Assembly (NCBI RefSeq): GCF_030345795.1
Contig: NZ_JAUALB010000001.1
Coordinates: forward strand, 4,704,001-4,768,000
DNA length: 64,000 nucleotides
Reading direction: 5' to 3'
Source: Micromonospora sp. WMMA1363
Lineage (GTDB): Bacteria; Actinomycetota; Actinomycetes; Mycobacteriales; Micromonosporaceae
This document shows positions 43,600-52,725 of the stretch, one piece after another. Position numbers and translations under genes: made by a program. Below the pieces are notes generated by a model. That model was not told where the DNA came from and made no database searches. It worked only from the letters and a program-made list of their open reading frames with translations. Numbering within the stretch: the stretch's first letter is position 1; each line of letters opens with the position of its first letter.

Positions 43600-44832
43600 A
43601 TGCCCCTCTCCCGGCCGTCGCTGCGTCGTGGCGTCCTGATCACCGCGGTCGCGTCCAGCATCCTGGTGACCGCCGTGGCCGTCGCCGCCGGCCCGGTCGG
43701 CCCACCGGCTGCGCGCACCGGTGCCGCGTGGGTGGATCCGACCCAAACCGTCGTCCCGGCCGGGACCAGCCCGACCGTCCCCGGCGGGCAGCCGACCGTC
43801 CCCGGCGAGCTGCGGCTGGTCGCGGCCGGGGACGTCCTGGTCCACCCGGCCCTCACCGACCAGGCCCGCCGCGACGCGCGCCGGGCCGGTCGGCCCGGTC
43901 TCGATTTTGCCCCGATGTTCGCCGGCGTGGCCCCCGCGATCGGCGGCGCCGACCTCGCCCTGTGCCACCTGGAGACGCCGCTGGCCCCACCGGATGGCCC
44001 GTTCGCCGGCTACCCTGCCTTCAGTGCTCCGCCGCAGGTGCTCGACGGGATCCAGGCGGCTGGTTTCGACGGCTGCTCGACCGCGTCCAACCACACCCTC
44101 GACCAGGGCGTCGACGGGGTGGTCCGGACCCTGGACGCGCTGGATGCCTCCGGCCTGGGATACACCGGCAGCGCCCGCAGCGCGGCCGAGGCGGAGACGC
44201 CCCGGATCTACGAGGTCGCTGGCGCCCGCGTCGCGCACCTGTCGTACACGCAGAACTTCAACGGCCTGCGGCGACCACCGGGCAAGCGGTGGCTGGCCAA
44301 CCTGATCGACCCGGCCGAGGTGCTGAGCGCCGCGCGGCGGGCCCGGACGGCCGGCGCCGACATCGTGGTGCTCAGCCTGCACTGGGGCACCGAGTACCAG
44401 CATCGGCCGGACACCACCCAGGAGTCCTGGGCTCGGCAGCTGATCGCCTCACCGGACGTGGATCTGATCCTCGGCCACCACGCGCACGCGGTCCAGCCGT
44501 TCCGCCGGGTCGGCGAGAAGTGGGTCGTCTTCGGCATGGGCAACCAGCTGGCTCGCCACGCCACCCCGATCGACGCCAACCGCGAGGGGATCATGGCCCG
44601 GGCCACGTTCACCCGGGACGGGTCGGGACGGTGGCGGGTGAGCCGGATGGAGGCGCTGCCCACCTGGACGGAGCTGCGGCCCGACATCCGCCTGGTCGAC
44701 CTGGCGGAGGCCCTGGCGGATCCGGCCACGCCGCCTGCCACGCGCCGCGCCTACCGGGCCACGTACGAACGGGTCATGGGCCACGTTCGGGCCGGCGGTG
44801 GTGCGGATCAGGTGGTGGGGCCGGCGGCGTGA
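43600..44832 (+). CDS. CapA-family protein (poly-gamma-glutamate synthesis type)
   Basis: A 410-residue protein with a signal-anchor (LITAVASSILVTAVAVAAG). The metallophosphoesterase-like CapA motifs are visible: LVAAGDVLVHP, then LCHLETPL, TASNHTLDQGVDG, LHWGTEY, LGHHAHAVQPF and FGMGNQLA. Family members act at the cell surface in capsule or wall polymer synthesis, and many have no tested activity. Its 3' end overlaps the convergent oxidase gene by 25 bases. Confidence 0.88.
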   Translation: MPLSRPSLRRGVLITAVASSILVTAVAVAAGPVGPPAARTGAAWVDPTQTVVPAGTSPTVPGGQPTVPGELRLVAAGDVLVHPALTDQARRDARRAGRPGLDFAPMFAGVAPAIGGADLALCHLETPLAPPDGPFAGYPAFSAPPQVLDGIQAAGFDGCSTASNHTLDQGVDGVVRTLDALDASGLGYTGSARSAAEAETPRIYEVAGARVAHLSYTQNFNGLRRPPGKRWLANLIDPAEVLSAARRARTAGADIVVLSLHWGTEYQHRPDTTQESWARQLIASPDVDLILGHHAHAVQPFRRVGEKWVVFGMGNQLARHATPIDANREGIMARATFTRDGSGRWRVSRMEALPTWTELRPDIRLVDLAEALADPATPPATRRAYRATYERVMGHVRAGGGADQVVGPAA

Positions 44833-46151
44833 CCGCCCTCGCCGAGCACCCGGTCGAGATGGGGGCTGGCGAACACCCGGTCCGGGTCGAGCCGGTCGCG
44901 GACGGTCTGGAAATCGGCCCACCGGGGGTACGCGGGGGCCAGCGACGCCGCGTCCCGCCAGTGCAGCTTGCCCCAGTGCGGGCGGCCGCCCAGCCTCGCC
45001 GCCTCCTCCTCGAAGGCCCGGAAGTACGGCTCGTACGGCATTCCGACGTACTGGTGGATGGCGATGTACGCGGAGTCCCGGCCATGGCCGTGCGAGAGCC
45101 AGACGTCATCGGCGGCGGTGAACCGCACCTCGACCGGGAAGAGAACCTTGAACGGCAGTGCGGCGACGATCCGGCGCAGCGCGTCCAGGGCGGGGAGCAG
45201 GGCGTCGCGTGGCAGGGCGTACTCCATCTCGACGAAGCGGACCCGGCGCGGGGTGCAGAAGACCGCGTCGGATCGGCCGGTGTACCGGCGCTCGGTGAGG
45301 GCCCGCGCCGAGATCGCGCTGATGGCCGGGGCGAGCGCCGGCACACCGCGGCCCAGCCGGCAGGCCCCGGCGAAGACAGTGTTGGCGAGGAACTCGTCGT
45401 CCAGCCAGCCGCGCCAGCGGGACAGTGGCCGGTCGTCGGCCGGCACCCGGTCGTTGCTCTTGACCTGCACCCGGTCGGTGTACGGAAACCAGTAGAACTC
45501 GACGTGGTCGTGCCGCTCCGCCAGTTCCGGCAGCTCGGCCAGCGCCCCGGCCAGCGGCGCCGGCCGCTCGTGGGCGAGCAGCACGAACGCGTCCACGCAG
45601 CGCAGCGTCACGTCGACCAGCACGCCGAGCGCGCCCAGCGAGACCCGGGCGGCGGCGAACACGTCGGGGTGCTCGTCGGCTGAGCAGCGCAGCACCTCAC
45701 CCGTGCCGGTGACCAGGGTGAGGGCCTCGAGGAAGGTGGACAGGCAGCCGTAACCGGCGCCGGTGCCGTGGGTGCCGGTCGAGATCGCTCCGGCGACGGT
45801 CTGGGCGTCGATGTCGCCCAGGTTGGGCAGGGCGAGCCCGTGCCCGGCGAGCAGCCGGTTGAGGGCGTGCAGCGTGCTTCCGGCGGGTACGGTGACCAGT
45901 CGGCGATCGACGTCAACGCTTACGTCGGTGTCCAGGCCCGCCAGTTCCATCCGCTGCCCGTCGGCCAGCGCGACGGCGGTGAAGGAGTGGCCGCTGCCGA
46001 CGGGGCGGATCCGTCGCCCGGCCGCAGCGGCGGCCCGGACCGCGTCGACGACCTCGGTGACCGAGGTCGGACGCAGGATGGCCGTGGCGGTGCCACGCTG
46101 GTTGCCGGCCCAGTTGGCCCAGTCGGTTGCCGAGGGTGCGATGGCGGCCAT
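44808..46151 (-). CDS. D-arabinono-1,4-lactone oxidase-type FAD enzyme
   Basis: A 447-residue flavoprotein. The N-terminal FAD-binding domain has RIRPVGSGHSFTAVALAD and GTHGTGAGYGCLSTFLEALT. The C-terminal ALO domain ends with LGGRPHWGKLHWRDAASL, a hallmark of sugar-lactone oxidases (aldonolactone oxidase/alditol oxidase group). It would oxidise a sugar lactone or alditol with oxygen; the substrate is unknown. The ATG follows GAGGAGTG. It is divergent from a TetR gene with a palindrome between them, so that regulator probably controls it. Confidence 0.88.
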   Translation of the reverse strand: MAAIAPSATDWANWAGNQRGTATAILRPTSVTEVVDAVRAAAAAGRRIRPVGSGHSFTAVALADGQRMELAGLDTDVSVDVDRRLVTVPAGSTLHALNRLLAGHGLALPNLGDIDAQTVAGAISTGTHGTGAGYGCLSTFLEALTLVTGTGEVLRCSADEHPDVFAAARVSLGALGVLVDVTLRCVDAFVLLAHERPAPLAGALAELPELAERHDHVEFYWFPYTDRVQVKSNDRVPADDRPLSRWRGWLDDEFLANTVFAGACRLGRGVPALAPAISAISARALTERRYTGRSDAVFCTPRRVRFVEMEYALPRDALLPALDALRRIVAALPFKVLFPVEVRFTAADDVWLSHGHGRDSAYIAIHQYVGMPYEPYFRAFEEEAARLGGRPHWGKLHWRDAASLAPAYPRWADFQTVRDRLDPDRVFASPHLDRVLGEGGHAAGPTT

Positions 46152-46170
46152 GGAACACTCCTCAATATGA

Positions 46171-46189
46171 ATATGAACTGACTTCATAT
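46171..46189. promoter_or_regulatory. Palindromic operator candidate between oxidase and TetR genes
   Basis: ATATGAA-CTGAC-TTCATAT is a perfect inverted repeat with 7-base arms and a 5-base centre, just upstream of the oxidase ribosome site. Its AT content is far above the background. Size and place fit a TetR operator. Confidence 0.65.
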
Positions 46190-46299
46190 CAGGAACGTTG
46201 TACCTGGTAAATACCGCAATCGAGGTCCAGTCGTTGTACCGGTAGTCACGGTCTCGTGACGTGCAGATATGTTCATCCGTCGAAGGGGGGTGGCACCGA

Positions 46300-46971
46300 G
46301 TGTCCACACCAGCCGCCACGACCGGGCCGCTGCGCCGCGTACCGGTGCAGGGTCGAAGTGTCGCGCGGGTCCAGCGAATGTTGGATGCCTGTGCCGAGCT
46401 CGTCGACGAGGTGGGGTATGAGGGGCTGACCACGACTCTGCTCGCCGAACGTGCCGAGGTGGCGATCGGGTCGGTCTACCAGTTCTTTCCGGACAAGCGG
46501 GCGATTGTGCAGGCGCTGACCCTGCGCACGATGGAGTCCTACCTCCAGCGGCTCGACGAGAGGTTCGCCTCGGACGACCTGACCCACTGGTGGGACGGGG
46601 TCGACGCGGCAATCGACGAGTACATCACGATGCACCGCACTGTCCCAGGGTTCCGTACCCTGCACTTCGGCGACGTGGTCGACCTGCATCTGCTCGATGA
46701 GCAGCGGGACAACAACGGGGTGATCGCGGACCAACTGGCCCGCGTACTCACCGAACGCTTCGGGCTGACCGACGTACCGGATCTCCGGTTTCATCTGGAG
46801 ATCGCGGTCGAGGCCTCCGACGCGCTCATCAAGCTGGCGTTCCGTCGGCATCCGGAGGGCGACGCCCGGGTGCTCACCGAGGCCAAGGCGCTGATCCGGG
46901 AGTACCTGCACCGCCAGGTTGATGCCTGGGAGGGTGCGGACCAGCCGCCGGAGCTGGCCCAGACGGCCTGA
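46300..46971 (+). CDS. TetR-family transcriptional regulator
   Basis: A 223-residue regulator. Residues about 30-75 hold the TetR helix-turn-helix (YEGLTTTLLAERAEVAIGSV, then YQFFPDKRAIVQAL). The C-terminal ligand domain is normal in length. GTG at 46300 follows GGGGGG. It is divergent from the lactone oxidase, and the intergenic palindrome is its most likely site. A ligand cannot be inferred. Confidence 0.86.
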   Translation: MSTPAATTGPLRRVPVQGRSVARVQRMLDACAELVDEVGYEGLTTTLLAERAEVAIGSVYQFFPDKRAIVQALTLRTMESYLQRLDERFASDDLTHWWDGVDAAIDEYITMHRTVPGFRTLHFGDVVDLHLLDEQRDNNGVIADQLARVLTERFGLTDVPDLRFHLEIAVEASDALIKLAFRRHPEGDARVLTEAKALIREYLHRQVDAWEGADQPPELAQTA

Positions 46972-47039
46972 TTCGGTTGTCCGGGCCGCTCACATCGGCC
47001 CGGCGGCTCCCGGCTCGTCGCCCGCGATCAACGGGCGGC

Positions 47040-48257
47040 TCAGAGGAAGGCTCGGCCCTCGCCGCGGTACGTCGGCGCGGTGGCCACCACGGTGTCCCCC
47101 TCCACCAGGTGCAGCTCGTTGACGTGCTCGGCGAGTTCGCCGGCCTTGGCGTGCCGGAACCACACCCGGTCGCCGACCTGCAGCCCGCTGGCCGCCGCGC
47201 CGGCCAGCGGGGTCTGCACCTCGCCGGCCCCCTCGGCGTCGACCAGCTTCAGGCCGGCGGGCAGGAACGGCCGGGGGAGTCGGCTCCGCCCGGCCGGACC
47301 GGAGGCGATCCATCCGCCGCCGAGCACGGTCGCGTAGCCAGGGGCCGGGTGGCGGACCACCGGGCAGGCGAAGAAGGCCGACGGGGTGGGGCGCCAGGCG
47401 CGATAGGCATCGAACAGCGTCGGCCCGTACAGGCCCGATCCCGCGGTGACCTCGGTAACCGCGGGATCGGCGCTGGTGGCGGCCAGGCTGCCGGTGCCTC
47501 CGCCGTTGACGAACTCCAGGTCGGCGTGCTCCCGGACGGCGGTCACCGCCGCGCCCCGGCGGGCCAGCAACTCGCGGTACGACCCGCGCTGGGCCAGCCG
47601 GATCGCCGCGCCGAGCACGACCCGCCCCGGCGGCGCGTCGCCCAGGCCGGCGATCTGCGCCTCGTACGCCATGAGCCCGACCAGCCGGAAGCCGGCGCGG
47701 GCGGCGATGGTCGCGGCGAGCGCGCCGGCCGCCTGGGCGCTGTGTACCGGTGAGCGGCGGACGCCGACGTGTACCCGTCCGCGCAGCGGTCGCCAGGACG
47801 CGTCCAGGTCGAGGCAGACCCGCAGCTCGGGCCGCTGGTCGGGAGCGCACACCGCGTCCACCAGGTCGAGTTGGTCGGTCCCGTCGACCATCAGGGTCAC
47901 CGCGGCGGCGAGCCGCGGGTCGGCGGCCAGCTCGGTGAGCGCGGCTCGGTCGGCCGTGGGGTACGCCACCAGTGCCTCGTCGGTCACTCCGGAGCGGACC
48001 AGCCAGAGCGCCTCGGACAGGGTGAATGCCATCACCCCCCGCCAGCCGTCCGTGCCCAGGGCTCGGGAGATCAGCTCTCGGCTGCGGACGGACTTGCTGG
48101 CGACACGGACCGGCTTGCCGGCGGCGCGGCCGGTGAGCGCGGCGGCGTTGGCGTCGAACGCGGTGAGGTCTACCACCGCGTACGGCGGGTCGAGGTGGGC
48201 GGTCGCCCGGTCGAGTCGACCGCGAAGATCGTGCCTGTCGGTGGCCACGTCGTGCAC
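47040..48257 (-). CDS. Amino-acid deaminase/aldolase (PLP, alanine-racemase fold)
   Basis: A 405-residue type III PLP enzyme. The Schiff-base lysine lies in VRVASKSVRSRELISRAL, and LEFVNGGGTGSLAATSADP forms the phosphate-binding loop. The C-terminal beta domain includes DRVWFRHAKAGELAEHVNEL with the metal-site histidine typical of D-threonine aldolase-like proteins. It should cleave or deaminate a D-hydroxyamino acid; the substrate is unknown. In actinobacteria it often accompanies the lactone oxidase. GTG at 48257 was chosen from GGGACGG upstream. Confidence 0.84.
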   Translation of the reverse strand: MHDVATDRHDLRGRLDRATAHLDPPYAVVDLTAFDANAAALTGRAAGKPVRVASKSVRSRELISRALGTDGWRGVMAFTLSEALWLVRSGVTDEALVAYPTADRAALTELAADPRLAAAVTLMVDGTDQLDLVDAVCAPDQRPELRVCLDLDASWRPLRGRVHVGVRRSPVHSAQAAGALAATIAARAGFRLVGLMAYEAQIAGLGDAPPGRVVLGAAIRLAQRGSYRELLARRGAAVTAVREHADLEFVNGGGTGSLAATSADPAVTEVTAGSGLYGPTLFDAYRAWRPTPSAFFACPVVRHPAPGYATVLGGGWIASGPAGRSRLPRPFLPAGLKLVDAEGAGEVQTPLAGAAASGLQVGDRVWFRHAKAGELAEHVNELHLVEGDTVVATAPTYRGEGRAFL

Positions 48258-48384
48258 GCTAACCGTCCCGTGGGTCAATGTGAACTACCTTCGCATCTGT
48301 CCTGGCTGCGGGGGGTGGTCGCGGCGGCCTAGGCTCGGCGAACAGGAGAATGTCGCGGCGGGGACGCTCCCCGTCGGGTCTAGA

Positions 48385-50691
48385 GTGTTGCACCGGGACC
48401 AGCCCAGCGATGGGTCGCCACGTGGAGGTACGGCCATCGAAAGCCAGCAGAACGGCGAGTCACCCGGCGTGTCGCCGTCCGGAGCCCAGCCGGGCCCATC
48501 CGGCGACCGCGGGGCGCAGCCCGGCCCGTCCGCGTCCGGCGCCCAGGCCAGCGCGCAGCCGGACCACTCGGGCTACGCCGCCATCCGCTCGGTACTGCGC
48601 ATCCGGCCGTTCCGGCGGCTCTGGATCGTGCTCGGTGCCGCCTCCTTCGGCGACTGGTTCGGTCTGCTCGCGACCTCCGTCTTCGCCGCCTCCCAGGTCG
48701 AGGGGAGCACCGCCAAGGGCGCCGCCTTCGGCACCGTCATCGCGATCCGCCTGCTCCCCGCCCTCGTGCTGGGGCCGATCGCCGGTGTGTTCGCCGACCG
48801 GTTCGACCGGCGGTGGACGATGGTCATCTGCGACGTGTTGCGGTTCCTGCTGTTCGCCTCGATCCCGCTGGTCGCCATGCTGGGAGCCGGCGGCGCGGTG
48901 GTGGTCGGCTGGGCGACCATCGCCACGTTCCTGATCGAGTCGATCACCCTGCTCTGGATCCCGGCCAAGGAGGCCGCGGTCCCCAACCTCATCCCGCGAG
49001 CCCGGCTGGAGGCAGCCAACCAGCTCACCCTCATCACCACGTATGGCCTCACCCCGGTCGTCGCCGCGCTGGCGCTCGCCGCGCTGGACGGCGCGGTCCG
49101 GGCCGCCACCGGCGGCGCCACGCCGGACTGGGCCGAGCCGGCCCAACTCGCACTCTGGTTCAACGCGCTGTCCAGGTTGGCCACGGCCGTGGTGGTGGCG
49201 TACGGGATCCGGGAGATCAGCCAGGGCCCGGCCGCCGAGCGGGACCACACCGAGCAGAGCATGCTGCGCCAGTTCAAGGACGGCTGGCGGTTCATCGGAC
49301 AGACCCCGCTGGTCCGGGGCCTGGTGCTGGGCATCTTCGGTGCCTTCGCCGGCGGCGGCATCGTGATCGGCACCGCCCGGTTCTTCGCCAACTCGCTCGG
49401 CGCCGGTGACGCCGCCTTCTACCTGCTGTTCGGCGCCATCTTCATCGGCCTGGCGATCGGCATCGGGCTCGGCCCGCTGATCGTCAAGGAGATGTCCCGC
49501 CGCCGCTGGTTCGGCATGAGCATCGTGCTCGCCAGCGCGGCCGTCATGACGTTGGCCTTCGCCATCCACCTGTCGATGGCCATGGTCGGCGCGGTCCTGG
49601 TGGGCGCGGGCGCCGGGATGGCCTTCCTCGCCGGCACCACACTGCTCGGCGGCGAGATCGCCGACGAGGTACGCGGGCGCGTCTTCGCCGTCGTGCAGAT
49701 CGGTACCCGCCTGGTGCTGATCCTCGCCATCGCGCTGAGCAGCCTGCTCGCCGGCGTCGGCGGCTCCCGCCAGTTCGAGATCGCCGACCTCGGTGTGTCG
49801 ATCTCCTCCACCCGGCTGCTGCTGCTCGCCGCGGGCATCGCCGGTATCTTCGCCGGGATCAGCGCGTTCGGGCAGATGGACGACAAGAAGGGCGTCCCCG
49901 TCTGGGCCGATCTGTGGGGCTCGGTGCGTGGCCGCCCGCTGATGCCGGCCGAGCCGTTCGTCTCCGCCGGGCTGTTCGTCGTCTTCGAGGGCGGTGAGGG
50001 GGCGGGGAAGTCCACCCAGCTCGCCCTGCTCGCCGACCGGCTGCGCGACGAGGGCCACGACGTGGTGGTGACCCGCGAGCCGGGGGCTACCGCGGTCGGT
50101 GAACGGATCCGGTCTCTCCTGCTCGGCCAGCCCGGCACCGACGCGCCGTCGCCGCGCGCCGAGGCGTTGCTCTACGCCGCCGACCGGGCCCACCACGTGG
50201 CCACCGTGGTCCGACCGGCGCTGGTCCGGGGCGCCGTCGTGGTCAGTGACCGCTACGTCGACTCGTCGCTGGCGTATCAGGGCGCGGGGCGGACGCTCCC
50301 GGTCGACGAGGTCTCCTGGCTCTCGTCCTGGGCCACCGGCGGGCTCAAGCCCGACCTGGTGGTGCTCCTCGACCTCGACCCGCGCACCGGGCTGTCCCGG
50401 GTGGCCGCCCGCACCGAGGGCCCGGACCGGCTGGAGGCCGAGTCGGTTGCCTTCCACGAGCGGGTCCGGTACGCCTTCCTCGACCTCGCCGCCGCCGATC
50501 CGAAGCGCTACCTGGTGCTCGACGCCTCCCGTCCGCCCCGGGAGATCGCCGACGCGGTGGCCCGGCGGATCGGCGAGATGCCGGGCGCGCCGGGCGGCGT
50601 CGGGCACCCTCGGCCGGCGCAGGGCTCCGACACGTCGGTGCAGCCGGAGTTATCCGACCCGGAGCTTGTGACGACGGAGCACCGGACCTGA
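48385..50691 (+). CDS. tmk: MFS-type membrane domain fused to thymidylate kinase
   Basis: Residues about 65-500 form an MFS-like domain with some 10-12 membrane segments (FADRFDRRWTMVICDVLRF; RRRWFGMSIVLASAAVMTLA). The last 230 residues are a complete dTMP kinase: P loop VFEGGEGAGKSTQLAL, VVVTREPGATAVGERIRS, and DRYVDSSLAYQGAGRTL. The kinase makes dTDP for DNA synthesis; why it is membrane-tethered is unknown. Such fusions occur in Micromonosporaceae. The start is uncertain: GTG 48385 gives 768 residues, but the strong ribosome site GGAGG at 48424-48428 points to an in-frame ATC at 48436. Confidence 0.88.
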   Translation: MLHRDQPSDGSPRGGTAIESQQNGESPGVSPSGAQPGPSGDRGAQPGPSASGAQASAQPDHSGYAAIRSVLRIRPFRRLWIVLGAASFGDWFGLLATSVFAASQVEGSTAKGAAFGTVIAIRLLPALVLGPIAGVFADRFDRRWTMVICDVLRFLLFASIPLVAMLGAGGAVVVGWATIATFLIESITLLWIPAKEAAVPNLIPRARLEAANQLTLITTYGLTPVVAALALAALDGAVRAATGGATPDWAEPAQLALWFNALSRLATAVVVAYGIREISQGPAAERDHTEQSMLRQFKDGWRFIGQTPLVRGLVLGIFGAFAGGGIVIGTARFFANSLGAGDAAFYLLFGAIFIGLAIGIGLGPLIVKEMSRRRWFGMSIVLASAAVMTLAFAIHLSMAMVGAVLVGAGAGMAFLAGTTLLGGEIADEVRGRVFAVVQIGTRLVLILAIALSSLLAGVGGSRQFEIADLGVSISSTRLLLLAAGIAGIFAGISAFGQMDDKKGVPVWADLWGSVRGRPLMPAEPFVSAGLFVVFEGGEGAGKSTQLALLADRLRDEGHDVVVTREPGATAVGERIRSLLLGQPGTDAPSPRAEALLYAADRAHHVATVVRPALVRGAVVVSDRYVDSSLAYQGAGRTLPVDEVSWLSSWATGGLKPDLVVLLDLDPRTGLSRVAARTEGPDRLEAESVAFHERVRYAFLDLAAADPKRYLVLDASRPPREIADAVARRIGEMPGAPGGVGHPRPAQGSDTSVQPELSDPELVTTEHRT

Positions 50692-51962
50692 TGCCGGACG
50701 TCTTCGCCGACCTGGTCGGCCAGGACGCGGCGGTCGGCACCCTGCGTCGGGCCGCGGCGGCGGCCGCCGCCGTGCTGTGCGCCGCCGCGTATCGATCCGA
50801 GCCGGACGAACTCGCCACCCTCGCCGAGGAGGCCGAGGTCGCACCGGCTTCGGGCGGTGCCGCCCCGGGTGACCCCGGAGCGGGCATGACGCACGCCTGG
50901 ATCTTCACCGGGCCGCCCGGCTCCGGCCGTTCGGTGGCCGCGCGGGCCTTCGCCGCCGCGCTGCAGTGCGTGCACGGCACCGGCTGCGGCACCTGCCCCG
51001 GCTGCCACACCACGATGGCCGGCACCCATGCCGATGTCCGACTCGTGGTGCCGGAGGGGCTGTCCATCGGCGTCAGCGAGATGCGGGCGCTGGTGCTGCG
51101 CGCGGCCAGCACCCCGTCCGGTGGGCGCTGGCAGGTGGTGATCATCGAGGACGCCGACCGGCTCACCGAGGCAGCCGGAAACGCGCTGCTCAAGGCGATC
51201 GAGGAACCCCCACCGCGCACCGTCTTCCTTCTCTGCGCCCCGTCCACGCACCCGGACGACGTCTCGGTGACAATCCGGTCGCGGTGCCGGGTCGTACCGC
51301 TGCGGCAGCCACCGCCCGACGCGGTGGCCGAGGTCCTGGCCCGGCGGGACGGGATCGCGCCGGACGAGGCGCGGTGGGCGGCCGCGGCCGCGCAGGGGCA
51401 CGTCGGACGGGCCCGGCGACTGGCCCGCGATCCGGAGGCGCGCAAGCGCCGGGACGCGGTGCTGGCGGTGCCGCGCCGGCTTACCGGGGTGGGCGCCGCG
51501 TTCGACGCGGCCTCCGCGCTGATCGAGGCCGCCGAGGCCGAGGCGGCGGCGACGGTGGCCGAGGCGGAGGCGGGCGAGCGGTCCGCGCTGGAGACGGCGC
51601 TCGGTGCGGGCGGCACCGGCCGGGGTGCCGCCAGCGCGATTCGGGGGGCCGCCGGGCAACTCAAGGAACTGGAGAAGCGGCAGAAGTCCCGGGCCACCCG
51701 GGTACAGCGGGACGCGTTGGACCGTGCCCTGGTAGACCTGGCCGGCTTCTACCGGGATGCGCTCACGACGGCCCTGCGGGCCCCTGTCGCGCCGGTGCAC
51801 ACCGACATCGCCGGGCTCGCCGAGGCGGGAGCGCAGAAGTGGGCTGCCGAGGGTACGTTGCGCCGGCTGGAGGCAGTACTCGCCTGCCGGGCGGCGATCG
51901 AGGCGAACGTGAAGCCCCGCATCGCCGTCGAGGCGATGATGCTTGCCCTCTGGAAGGGTTGA
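50691..51962 (+). CDS. holB: DNA polymerase III subunit delta prime
   Basis: A 423-residue clamp-loader subunit. It begins VFADLVGQDAAVGTLRRAAA, has a P loop FTGPPGSGRSVAARAFA, zinc-finger cysteines CVHGTGCGTCPGCHT, the Walker B/SRC region VVIIEDADRLTEAAGNALLK, and SRC as IRSRCRVVPLR. A long Ala/Glu-rich linker occurs near residue 280. It helps load the sliding clamp. The ATG overlaps the tmk stop (TGATG), the usual tmk-holB pairing. Confidence 0.93.
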   Translation: MPDVFADLVGQDAAVGTLRRAAAAAAAVLCAAAYRSEPDELATLAEEAEVAPASGGAAPGDPGAGMTHAWIFTGPPGSGRSVAARAFAAALQCVHGTGCGTCPGCHTTMAGTHADVRLVVPEGLSIGVSEMRALVLRAASTPSGGRWQVVIIEDADRLTEAAGNALLKAIEEPPPRTVFLLCAPSTHPDDVSVTIRSRCRVVPLRQPPPDAVAEVLARRDGIAPDEARWAAAAAQGHVGRARRLARDPEARKRRDAVLAVPRRLTGVGAAFDAASALIEAAEAEAAATVAEAEAGERSALETALGAGGTGRGAASAIRGAAGQLKELEKRQKSRATRVQRDALDRALVDLAGFYRDALTTALRAPVAPVHTDIAGLAEAGAQKWAAEGTLRRLEAVLACRAAIEANVKPRIAVEAMMLALWKG

Positions 51963-52088
51963 GCCCGCTCGAACCCGCCCCACCGGCGATCCCACAGCCA
52001 TCGACAGGTGAGATTGCTGTGCGGTACGGTCCGTGTGCCGTGGTGATGACGATGTCACGCTGAGTGAGGATCGCTGGGAGGAGCGCCG

Positions 52089-52418
52089 ATGCCGCGGGGG
52101 GAGATCGACGAGGCCTGGATCGAGGAGGCCGTGCGGCGCTACCGCCGCATCGAGTCCCTCCAGGCCGAGTTCGACCAGGCGGTCACGACAGTCGAGGTCA
52201 CCGTCCGCTCACCGGACGGGCTGGTCGAGGTCGTGGTGACGGCCGGCGGACGGATCACGGACGTGCGCTTCCTCGGCCCGCTGCACAACCGGCACCCGCG
52301 CGATGTCGCCGACTCCGTCCGGGCCGCGGTCACCGCGGCCGCCGACGCCGCCCAGTGGGCACGGGAGAAGCTGCACAACGAGACGTTCGCCGCGTACCGT
52401 CCGCTCGCGGGGGCCTGA
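52089..52418 (+). CDS. YbaB/EbfC-family nucleoid-associated-like protein
   Basis: A 109-residue protein with the YbaB fold: a long N-terminal helix (RYRRIESLQAEFDQAV), strands EVTVRSPDGLVEVVVTAGGR and ITDVRFLGP, then a C-terminal helix (DVADSVRAAVTAAADAAQWA). In actinobacteria, YbaB-like proteins beside EspC-like genes are associated with type VII secretion accessory loci, distinct from the recR-linked YbaB. The ATG at 52089 follows GGAGCGCCG. Confidence 0.78.
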   Translation: MPRGEIDEAWIEEAVRRYRRIESLQAEFDQAVTTVEVTVRSPDGLVEVVVTAGGRITDVRFLGPLHNRHPRDVADSVRAAVTAAADAAQWAREKLHNETFAAYRPLAGA

Positions 52419-52419
52419 G

Positions 52420-52725
52420 ATGGATGCGCTGCTCGCCCTCGCCGCCCGGCTGGACGCGGCGAGCGAGACCATGGCCGGCCTTTCCCGCTCGGTCACCGCC
52501 GGAGACCCGGCCCAGGTCGCCTTCGGCGGCGACGCCGCGGGTCGGCCCGGTGAGATCGGGCGGGCTCTGCACCGGCAGTGGACGGCCGCCACCGGTGACC
52601 GGGCCCGCGAGGCGCATGGCGCCGCCCTGCGGCTGGCCGCGGGCGCGTCCGCCGTGCGGGACGCCGCCGACCACTACGCCGAGGTCGATCAGGCCGCTGG
52701 CCGACGCCTCGCCGGGGAGGCGTGA
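52420..52725 (+). CDS. EspC-like type VII secretion target
   Basis: A 101-residue helical protein: ALLALAARLDAASETMAGLS, a glycine/arginine turn, then GRALHRQWTAATGDRAREAH. Size, helical hairpin and context fit the ESX EspC-like family. No WxG is present at the turn. The ATG lies just after the ybaB stop and its own stop overlaps the next gene. Confidence 0.65.
   Translation: MDALLALAARLDAASETMAGLSRSVTAGDPAQVAFGGDAAGRPGEIGRALHRQWTAATGDRAREAHGAALRLAAGASAVRDAADHYAEVDQAAGRRLAGEA

Noticed and set aside
48460..50607. 715-codon open frame antisense to the MFS-tmk fusion
   Set aside because: It mirrors the GC-biased codons of the fusion; no fold or motif is visible.
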